Positions 15,174-20,347 of a DNA stretch of 20,347 bases are shown here, piece after piece. The translations under genes were made by a program, and so were the position numbers. Under the pieces are notes generated by a model. The model was given only the letters and a program-made list of their open reading frames with translations, did not search any database and was not told the origin of the DNA. This stretch comes from Anaerolineales bacterium. GTDB lineage: Bacteria; Chloroflexota; Anaerolineae; Anaerolineales; Villigracilaceae. Each line of letters begins with the position of its first letter. The stretch's first letter is position 1. The stretch covers positions 1 to 20,347 of the forward strand of contig JAOZOM010000006.1 in assembly GCA_029933275.1 (NCBI GenBank), given 5' to 3'.

Positions 15174-16892
15174 CTACGGATTCAGCCAGAAACCATCCAC
15201 TTTAGTTGTGGCGGTGGCGTTGGCATTGCGCCAAGCAGTTATTCCGCGTCTGAAAGAGGCTTCGTTAAATTGATCAGAATCTTCCAAGACAGTCGAGCCG
15301 ATTAAATTATCATCAAGGAAACAGGATAAAATACCGGCTTCGTGGTCAATTTTCAGGTGGTAGCTATGCCATTCGTTCACTTGGATTTCGGCAGAGGCGT
15401 AATAATCTTCCAGAGATGTGTCATTTGCCATGATGTGGGCAGTCCAAAAGCTGGCCACTGCTTCGCCATCCGTTGCTTCGGCACCGCAAAGCCCGTACCA
15501 AGCCTCTCCGTTGGGGAAATCGACACTGTACATGATGCTTTGCCCACCATCGCCCTCGTATCCCTTTTCGAGAAATATCCGGGCTTTAATATCTTCAAGA
15601 TTTTCCAGCCTGACTTCTTCGGGTACACCGACAATCATATCGCAGGTATCCATATCGTAATCAACTTTTTCGTTGCTGACGATCAGTTCCCCGTTTTTCT
15701 GCTCAATGAAACAAGCAGGATCGATGTCAGTGTGCCAAATACGCGTATTTAGGTTACCGTCAAACTCGCTATCGTTGAAGTCATCGTATAAAGAGGAAGG
15801 CATAGCAGGGTGAGTATTTTTCGCTTTTCGAGTATTGCCACGAAGGAAAATCATTCCTAAGAAGGTTGCAATTGCAACCAATGCGACCGCGCTCACGATG
15901 CTGACCACTATTTTTGCTCGCGACGGAGACGGGATTACCGTTGTGCTACTTTGTGCTGAAACAGGCGTGAAATTTGCATCGCTGGGCAATATGGTTTTTT
16001 CTTTCACGCTGGCACGCGCTTCCGAAGATAGGAATTGCAAAGTTGTCGCGTTGGCAGAAAAGCTCATAAGCGCGATTGTCTCAGATAGTTTCTCAGCCAT
16101 CTCTTTGGCAGTCTGATAACGATCTTCTGGTTTTTTCGCTAGGGCTTTGAGAATGATGCGTTGGATTTCATCCGGAACATTGGGATTAACCTCTTTGGGC
16201 AAAGGGAGGGGGTCATGAAGATGCGCTAACACAATCGCCATTGGCGTTTCTGCCTGAAAAGGTGGCTGTCCGGTGACCATTTCATAAAGAATAACTCCGG
16301 CGGCATAAATATCCGCTCGTTCGTCTACCGCATCGCCTACGCTTTGTTCGGGAGCCATATAGAGCGGAGTTCCCATCACAACGCCGCTGACTGTTAAATC
16401 GGAGGAGCCCTCAAGAACTTTGGCGAGACCAAAATCGGTTAGGTAAACACCGCCCTCGTCATCAATCATCACGTTGGCGGGTTTTATATCGCGATGCACA
16501 ACGCCGTGACGATGTGCGTAGTCTAATCCCGCACAGATTTGGCTCATAATCTCAACAACTTCAGAGAGAGGCAATTGTCCTAAAGATAAAATATCTTGGA
16601 GTGTCCCGCCGTCGAGATAGCGCATCGCCATATAAGCCACCCCCTCCTCCTCGCCAAAATCGTAGACGGGGAGGATATTTTTATGCTCCAGTCGCGCGAT
16701 TGTATGTGCCTCTTGAATGAAGCGTTGGGTAAAACTGGGGTCTTTAGAATGATATTGGGGGAGAACTTTTAGTGCGACATAACGATCCATCGAAGCCTGA
16801 TAGGCTTTATAAACAGTTGCCATGCCGCCTTTACCAATTTGGGAGATAATTCGATATGCGCCAAGCGTCACACCTTCTTTATTCATTGCCAT
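15174..16892 (-). CDS. Membrane Ser/Thr protein kinase (PknB type) with extracellular ConA/LamG-like domain
   Basis: This 572-residue receptor-like kinase has a catalytic domain at 12-270, with glycine loop GKGGMATVYKA (20-30), K42, E61, HRDIKPANV (catalytic D135, N140), DFGLAK (D153) and MAPEQ. A linker is followed by one transmembrane segment at about 327-350. The extracellular part, about 351-572, starts YDDFNDSEFDGNLN and resembles a concanavalin A/laminin-G-like sandwich with several cysteines. PASTA repeats are absent. The kinase is therefore expected to sense an external ligand and phosphorylate cytoplasmic substrates. The ATG at 16892 has AGAGG 6 nt upstream, and a second ATG two codons later is possible. 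An extended -10 lies at 16926-16934. The kinase is not coupled to the usp gene, since a terminator separates them. Confidence 0.9.
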   Translation of the reverse strand: MAMNKEGVTLGAYRIISQIGKGGMATVYKAYQASMDRYVALKVLPQYHSKDPSFTQRFIQEAHTIARLEHKNILPVYDFGEEEGVAYMAMRYLDGGTLQDILSLGQLPLSEVVEIMSQICAGLDYAHRHGVVHRDIKPANVMIDDEGGVYLTDFGLAKVLEGSSDLTVSGVVMGTPLYMAPEQSVGDAVDERADIYAAGVILYEMVTGQPPFQAETPMAIVLAHLHDPLPLPKEVNPNVPDEIQRIILKALAKKPEDRYQTAKEMAEKLSETIALMSFSANATTLQFLSSEARASVKEKTILPSDANFTPVSAQSSTTVIPSPSRAKIVVSIVSAVALVAIATFLGMIFLRGNTRKAKNTHPAMPSSLYDDFNDSEFDGNLNTRIWHTDIDPACFIEQKNGELIVSNEKVDYDMDTCDMIVGVPEEVRLENLEDIKARIFLEKGYEGDGGQSIMYSVDFPNGEAWYGLCGAEATDGEAVASFWTAHIMANDTSLEDYYASAEIQVNEWHSYHLKIDHEAGILSCFLDDNLIGSTVLEDSDQFNEASFRRGITAWRNANATATTKVDGFWLNP

Positions 16893-16925
16893 TTATGGCC
16901 TCTTTGTCATTTAAAGTTGTTGACC

Positions 16926-16934
16926 AGTATACCA
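16926..16934 (-). promoter_or_regulatory. Extended -10 promoter of the kinase gene
   Basis: On the minus strand TGGTATACT (complement of 16926-16934) is a TGnTATAAT-like extended -10, 33 nt before the kinase ATG. No good -35 is seen, which is acceptable for extended -10 promoters. Confidence 0.45.
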
Positions 16935-16983
16935 AAGATAGGGGATATTGACATTAGATTTTATTTAGAAAACAGGAAATAAA

Positions 16984-17021
16984 AAACGCTCCATCCCCCC
17001 TTTTTAGAGAATGGAGCGTTT
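16984..17021 (-). terminator. Intrinsic terminator of usp
   Basis: An 11-bp perfect stem AAACGCTCCAT (16984-16994) with ATGGAGCGTTT (17011-17021) and a 16-nt loop. On the minus strand it is followed by a run of Ts (complement of 16978-16986). It lies 50 nt downstream of the usp stop. Confidence 0.85.
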
Positions 17022-17070
17022 ACGAGAATAGAGTAAAAAAAATAGTCTCTCCGCGATCGAGAGTGGTTGA

Positions 17071-17976
17071 TTACTTCTCCTTTTTTCCTTTTACGACCAT
17101 TACAGAGCAGGGTGCATAATGCAAAAGTTTGCGTGAGACACTCCCTAATAACCAGCTCTTGATGGGGCTTAGTCCTCGACCGCCGCTGACAATGAGATCA
17201 ATTTGGTGGTCTTTAGTGTATTGGATAATCTCCGTTGCGGCATCGCCGCGCAGAAAAATGCTTGTCGCAGTGAGTCCTTGCTCTTGGAGAAGGTTAATGG
17301 ATTCCTCTGAAATTTTCTTACCAAAAAGCTCTTCTTCTCGCGCTCGCTCCTCGACTTGCTCTTGGAGTTTTTCAATCGGAACCGTATAGGCGACATCAAT
17401 GCCACTGGGCCAGTACTGAACAAAATCCTCTTCTCTTGGAATTGGCGGCGCAACGTGCAAAACTTCGATTTTCGTTTCTGGCGGAAGAGGAAAGCTACCC
17501 ATATAGGCAAGCATTTTTTTACTTTCTTCTGAGCCGTCAATGAGCAAGAGTACGCGGTTTAATCCTTTATAAGGTGCGCGAACAACGAGTACAGGTAACT
17601 CTGCGTGTTCCGCTACTTGCTGGACAACACCACCCAAAAAGATGCCAAGCGTAGCGCGTAATCCTTTTGCCCCAATGACGATTAGATCATCATTCTGTTT
17701 TTCTGCGACTTCGATAATTTTTTCTGCGGGATGTCCCATCACAAGATCGCTTTCAATTTGCATCCCTTGATTGAGAAGAGCCTTTTCTGTAGCTTTGAGC
17801 GATTTTTCTAATCCCCAGACCTTATCGGTTTCAGAGGGAGTGAAGACGCGCAATGCCATAATGCGGCTTTGTTTATCTAGTGGTAAATTGCCAATTAATT
17901 TAACTGCTGCTTGAGAATGTTCAGAACCATCATCGGCAAGTAGAATGTTCAAGGTGTAGGGATTACGGGTGTTCAT
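17071..17976 (-). CDS. Tandem-domain universal stress protein
   Basis: This 301-residue protein has two Usp domains (about 8-133 and 139-297). Each begins with a hydrophobic strand and a D-G-S loop (LLADDGSEHS, LLLIDGSEES). The ATP-binding G-x2-G-x9-G-S/T motif is complete in domain 2 (G265, G268, G278, S279). In domain 1 the last position is Gly (G102, G105, G115, G116), so domain 1 may bind nucleotide less well or not at all. The function is stress tolerance and signalling, with no enzymatic product predicted. The strong AAGGAGG ribosome site is 5 nt before the ATG, and the stop of the upstream small ORF falls right before that site. A hairpin sits in the leader and the terminator follows at 16984-17021. 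Confidence 0.93.
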   Translation of the reverse strand: MNTRNPYTLNILLADDGSEHSQAAVKLIGNLPLDKQSRIMALRVFTPSETDKVWGLEKSLKATEKALLNQGMQIESDLVMGHPAEKIIEVAEKQNDDLIVIGAKGLRATLGIFLGGVVQQVAEHAELPVLVVRAPYKGLNRVLLLIDGSEESKKMLAYMGSFPLPPETKIEVLHVAPPIPREEDFVQYWPSGIDVAYTVPIEKLQEQVEERAREEELFGKKISEESINLLQEQGLTATSIFLRGDAATEIIQYTKDHQIDLIVSGGRGLSPIKSWLLGSVSRKLLHYAPCSVMVVKGKKEK

Positions 17977-17988
17977 CTTAGCCTCCTT

Positions 17989-18126
17989 TTAGGGATATGA
18001 AAACGCCAAGAGTAATTGCACTCTTGGCGTGCGAAAAATTTGTATTTCTTGTATTTGGGAAAAATCTAACACGAATCCTAGCCCCCAGCATCTTCGTTTT
18101 TGTGGAGCAGTGAAAATTTTCTTCAT
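17989..18126 (-). CDS. Possible 45-residue leader ORF upstream of usp
   Basis: An ATG at 18126 with a textbook AGGAGG site 5 nt upstream (plus 18132-18137) opens a 45-codon frame ending at TAA (plus 17989-17991), 12 nt before the usp start codon. It has a basic, Cys-containing N-terminal part (MKKIFTAPQKRRCWGLGF) and a hydrophobic end (LLLAFSYP). It resembles nothing I can name. A good promoter lies upstream. Either it is a real small gene, or a leader peptide or chance frame within the usp leader, since the DNA of its second half contains a hairpin and a short direct repeat. Codon use is not informative at this length. Confidence 0.4.
   Translation of the reverse strand: MKKIFTAPQKRRCWGLGFVLDFSQIQEIQIFRTPRVQLLLAFSYP
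18004..18031 (-). promoter_or_regulatory. Leader hairpin upstream of usp (possible attenuator)
   Basis: A perfect 11-bp stem ACGCCAAGAGT (18004-18014) pairs with ACTCTTGGCGT (18021-18031), with a 6-nt loop. It lies 27 nt upstream of the usp ATG, inside the last codons of the small ORF. On the minus strand only four Ts follow, so it is at best a weak terminator. Ribosomes in the small ORF could open or form it. Confidence 0.55.
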
Positions 18127-18189
18127 TTCTTCCTCCTCGTGCAGATGATTGGTTGCGTTGAAGAGGGTGCGTTGCTTTTTCCTAGTTTT

Positions 18190-18218
18190 ATTCTAGCACG
18201 CTGGAAGCCTGAAAACAA
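18190..18218 (-). promoter_or_regulatory. Promoter of the small ORF / usp unit
   Basis: Minus-strand TTGTTT (plus 18213-18218), a 17-nt spacer and TAGAAT (plus 18190-18195), preceded by TGC (extended -10). The transcript would begin about 58 nt before the small ORF and about 200 nt before usp, giving usp a long leader. Confidence 0.6.
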
Positions 18219-18236
18219 ATCTTTTCAAAAAGGAGA

Positions 18237-19403
18237 TTAGGAAAAAAGCAATAATTCGTTTAATGCTTTTACGAGCATGTCCACATCTTCTGCCGTGTTG
18301 TAACCCTGAATGGAGAGCCGCAAAAAGGATTGTTCACACCATTTTGTGTGAGGAATTTCGATGTGGTATTTATCGTAAAGGTGTTTTTGTAGGAGAACGC
18401 CATCTATGTTGTCGGGGAGGGGGATGGCTGCCATTTGTCCCTGCCATGCGGAGGGATGAGGGCAAATTGGCGGCAATCCTGTGAGGGATTGAATCTCAGC
18501 TTGGGCAACGCCGAGCAAGTTTCGGCAACGGGTGCGGACTTGTCCCCAATCCTGCTTCCGTTGGTAATCTATCGCGGCGGGGACAGAGAGAAACGCGGCA
18601 AGATCGCGCGTCCCCTGCCATTCATGATAATCAATAAACTTCTTCCCGCTTCCAAAACCCGGCTCTGAATCGTATCCCCAACTAATCACGAGCGGATCAA
18701 GCCAAGTTTGCACCTCGCGGCGAGCGTAGAGAAAAGCTGCCCCTTTCGGTGCGAGCATCCATTTATGACACGCTCCCGTGTAGATGTCGGCATTCAGCGC
18801 AGAGATATCGAGGGGAATTTGACCGGGCGCGTGCGCTCCATCCACAATACAGAGGATGCCCGCCTCGCGGGCGCGGCGGCAAATTTCCTCGGCGGGGAAA
18901 ATCAGCGCAGTCGGGCTGGTGATATGGCTAAAAAAGATGACGCGTGTTTTGGGCGTGACGTTTGCCCAAAAATTTTCTACAAACTCGGCATGAGTTTTCA
19001 CAGGCAACGGGACGTGATGCTGAAGATAACGCGCCCCTGCTTTGGTGCAATAATATCGCCAAGTGCGATCCATCGCCCCGTATTCATGGTTGGTGGTCAG
19101 GATTTCATCGCCGGGTTGCAAATCGAGATTGCGAACGACCATATTAATAGCGGTGGTCGGGTTGGGGAAGTAGACCAAATCATCTGCATCGCAGTTGAGA
19201 TATTCCGCCAATTTTTCGCGCGATTCTGCGAGTAAAGGGATGGCGCGTCTCCCCAAAAAATCGACCGGACGCCGCTCTAGTTCGCGCTGCCACTCTTGAT
19301 AAACGTCAAAAACGGGTTTGGGGCAAGCTCCGAAAGAGCCGTGATTAAGAAAGGTGATTTCCGGGTCGAGGAGAAAATCATTTTTTAGGATATTTGAATT
19401 CAT
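18237..19403 (-). CDS. Class V aminotransferase, isopenicillin N epimerase (CefD)-like PLP enzyme
   Basis: This 388-residue PLP enzyme of fold type I has a start FLNHGSFGACP (substrate-side glycine/His loop), the PLP-ring Asp in VDGAHAPG (D188, H191), and the Schiff-base lysine in ACHKWMLAPKG (K214). A C-terminal FLRLSIQGYNT offers a carboxylate-binding Arg (R362). It resembles the CefD-like branch of class V aminotransferases, which includes epimerases, desulfurases and lyases. Nothing nearby suggests a beta-lactam pathway, so the substrate is unknown. It starts 8 nt after the lipoprotein stop, with no strong ribosome site, so it probably depends on translational re-initiation from the preceding gene. 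Confidence 0.88.
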   Translation of the reverse strand: MNSNILKNDFLLDPEITFLNHGSFGACPKPVFDVYQEWQRELERRPVDFLGRRAIPLLAESREKLAEYLNCDADDLVYFPNPTTAINMVVRNLDLQPGDEILTTNHEYGAMDRTWRYYCTKAGARYLQHHVPLPVKTHAEFVENFWANVTPKTRVIFFSHITSPTALIFPAEEICRRAREAGILCIVDGAHAPGQIPLDISALNADIYTGACHKWMLAPKGAAFLYARREVQTWLDPLVISWGYDSEPGFGSGKKFIDYHEWQGTRDLAAFLSVPAAIDYQRKQDWGQVRTRCRNLLGVAQAEIQSLTGLPPICPHPSAWQGQMAAIPLPDNIDGVLLQKHLYDKYHIEIPHTKWCEQSFLRLSIQGYNTAEDVDMLVKALNELLLFS

Positions 19404-19411
19404 TGGAAACT

Positions 19412-19900
19412 CTAGCGAGCTATGGCATTACCGTTCGCATCCATGCAATGCGATATCCAATCGGTGGGGAAGGGAAAGGCTTGAATCTCGCCACATTCGG
19501 GGATACCCTGCCCAATATAGGCGATGACCCAGTTCCCGCCGGAATCTTTGCCCGCAAACCATGCCGCACCCTGCATCTCGCCGACTTTTTTGAGTGAGCC
19601 GCGCGCGAGTGTGCCGGTGTTTTCACCCATCGAAAAATCGAGTTCGGCATCTGTCCAGCCGAGTTTTGCTAACAGAGCGAGACGAATGGCTTCTTCATCG
19701 GTTAAGGTCGGTTGCGGGGCTGGTGAAGGAGTGGGCGGTATCTGAGTGGCGGGAGCGGATTGGGTCAGAATCGGTGCGGTAGTCAACGCGACCATCGTCC
19801 CAAGCGTGTCGGTATTTACTTCGGGTGTGGGGGAATTGCTGGTGAGGCTACAAGCCAGCGTAAAAATGAATATAGAGATTAGGGGAAATATCTTTTTCAT
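19412..19900 (-). CDS. Small secreted lipoprotein of unknown function
   Basis: This 162-residue protein has a signal peptide and lipobox TLAC (C17) followed by a Thr/Pro/Ser-rich linker. A small folded domain begins at about residue 65 (LTDEEAIRLALLAKLGW), contains a GNWVIAYIGQG segment and has two later cysteines (in PECGE and SHCMD) that may form a disulfide. I do not recognise the family. Similar short TP-linker lipoproteins are frequent in Chloroflexota (from general knowledge). The ATG has AAGGAG 6 nt upstream. It is the first gene of the pair with the aminotransferase. Confidence 0.8.
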   Translation of the reverse strand: MKKIFPLISIFIFTLACSLTSNSPTPEVNTDTLGTMVALTTAPILTQSAPATQIPPTPSPAPQPTLTDEEAIRLALLAKLGWTDAELDFSMGENTGTLARGSLKKVGEMQGAAWFAGKDSGGNWVIAYIGQGIPECGEIQAFPFPTDWISHCMDANGNAIAR

Positions 19901-19961
19901 GTGATTCTCCTTGTAGAAAATATGAGAAGATGAATCAATTTTACCCCTGTTTAATAAAAAA

Positions 19962-19986
19962 CTCCGAAGCCTTTAAAACTTCGGAG
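19962..19986 (-). terminator. Intrinsic terminator for a minus-strand unit entering from the right
   Basis: A stem CTCCGAAG (19962-19969) pairs with CTTCGGAG (19979-19986), with a 9-nt loop. On the minus strand it is followed by a T-run (complement of about 19955-19961). It follows the relic cassette on the minus strand and separates it from the lipoprotein gene. Between 19987 and 20052 nothing else is seen. Confidence 0.75.
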
Positions 19987-20052
19987 GACTGGCTTATCTG
20001 TTTTTTTAGACTGTTTTAAATTTTCGGTTGTATTCTCTTCTTTGCTAAAATA

Positions 20053-20185
20053 TTACTGCAAATTTTCAAGGTCAGCTAAATTTTGCAACCTGTTCGAGGC
20101 TTTTTCTCGTTAGTCAAAAGTCCAAGTCGTTGAGTAATTGAAAGAATTCTTTGTAATCGGGGTTGAGAATCATAATTCCACGCAT
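20053..20185 (-). pseudogene. Internally deleted nucleotidyltransferase gene (AbiEii/MNT-like relic)
   Basis: The minus strand carries two short frames that look like the two ends of one family. The first is a start codon near 20185 (or 20173) with MILNPDYKEFFQLLNDLDF, stopped by TGA at plus 20114-20116. The second, in another frame, is REKASNRLQNLADLENLQ (20056-20109), ending at TAA (plus 20053-20055). In intact small nucleotidyltransferases of the AbiEii/MNT kind, the first stretch is the N-terminus just before the YLVVGGYA strand, and the second resembles the C-terminal K-A-S-x-R-x-Q-D-L-A-D-x-E-x-L end. The whole catalytic middle is missing, leaving about 22 and 18 codons. Family assignment is from memory of the consensus and needs a search. 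Confidence 0.55.
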
Positions 20186-20321
20186 GAAATTCAAGACGAA
20201 TTTTTTCTGGTGTTTCCTAACGCTTGGCAGGTGGCTGGTTTTGCCAAAACGAAAAATCTGTTTTTTGATTTTTCAATTTAATTTTAGCGTATCTCTTTTC
20301 AATACTGCGTTGTTTTTCCAT
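20076..20321 (-). pseudogene. Small helical partner protein with in-frame amber codon
   Basis: An ATG at 20321 opens MEKQRSIEKRYAKIKLKNQK and continues with TDFSFWQNQPPAKR to a TAG at plus 20217-20219 (codon 35). The same frame then continues ETPEKIRLEFHAWNYDSQ and PRLQRILSITQR to the next TAG (plus 20076-20078, codon 82). The D-F-x-F-W-Q-x-Q-P-P-x-K-R-[L]-E and PRLQRxxxxxQR pieces look like the conserved ends of a small protein often found directly before AbiEii/MNT-like nucleotidyltransferases. The amber codon falls where a Leu is expected, so a single TTG-to-TAG change would explain it. I treat it as a pseudogene, although suppression or two separate peptides cannot be excluded. It overlaps the relic nucleotidyltransferase start. 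Confidence 0.55.
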
Positions 20322-20327
20322 AAAGTT

Positions 20328-20333
20328 ATTATA
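20328..20333 (-). promoter_or_regulatory. -10 element of a possibly leaderless transcript
   Basis: TATAAT (complement of 20328-20333) ends 6 nt before the ATG at 20321, so transcription would begin at or beside the start codon. A -35 would lie outside the window. Confidence 0.35.
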
Positions 20334-20347
20334 GTATTTTTCGCTTT

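Noticed and set aside
17989..18126. Small ORF before usp as a lasso- or lanthipeptide-like precursor
   Set aside because: The MKKxxxxP start is suggestive, but there is no modifying enzyme, protease or exporter gene beside it, and the second half overlaps a hairpin and short repeats.
18237..19403. Aminotransferase as part of a beta-lactam biosynthesis cluster
   Set aside because: CefD resemblance is at superfamily level only, and no synthetase or synthase gene lies nearby.

Overview
The window looks like a piece of a Chloroflexota chromosome, most likely class Anaerolineae. This is inferred from the mix of genes rather than from any marker search: secreted lipoproteins with Thr/Pro-rich linkers, a PknB-type kinase with a large extracellular domain, a fused CydDC, and short tandem repeats of period 7, 9 and 10. 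There are no rRNA or tRNA genes, no CRISPR array and no recognisable insertion sequence. Most genes lie on the minus strand.

Left edge (1-126): the end of a reading frame that resembles the nuclease domain of a type I restriction HsdR subunit and soon runs into a stop, probably a relic. Region 154-6836 (minus) is a complete cytochrome bd module. An Rrf2 regulator with three cysteines is followed by cydA, cydB and a single-chain CydDC exporter, with a terminator, a REP-like double hairpin and four 9-bp iterons between cydB and cydDC. The cydDC gene carries a heptanucleotide repeat array in its inter-half linker. Region 6874-9440 (plus) is divergent from rrf2 and encodes two translationally coupled multi-spanning transporters, an Fsr-like MFS protein and a MATE/MOP-like protein. 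It ends at a bidirectional terminator shared with recA.

Region 9704-17021 (minus) holds recA with an SOS-like promoter. Further upstream lies a tightly packed set encoding a small beta-rich protein, a PD40-propeller lipoprotein and an M23 peptidase lipoprotein. Next come an RluA-family pseudouridine synthase and a membrane Ser/Thr kinase. Region 16984-19900 (minus) holds a tandem universal stress protein preceded by an undescribed 45-codon leader ORF with a hairpin, a class V aminotransferase (CefD-like), and a small lipoprotein. Right edge (19962-20347): a terminator and the remains of a two-gene cassette, a small helical protein with an in-frame amber codon and an internally deleted nucleotidyltransferase of the AbiEii/MNT kind.

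The bd oxidase genes form a coherent oxygen and stress response unit: oxidase subunits, their assembly exporter and a probable Fe-S sensor. RecA, Usp and the kinase are further stress or signalling functions but are separate transcription units. Both window edges carry decayed defence or toxin-antitoxin type genes, so this is mainly a core-genome stretch bordered by remnants of mobile accessory DNA.
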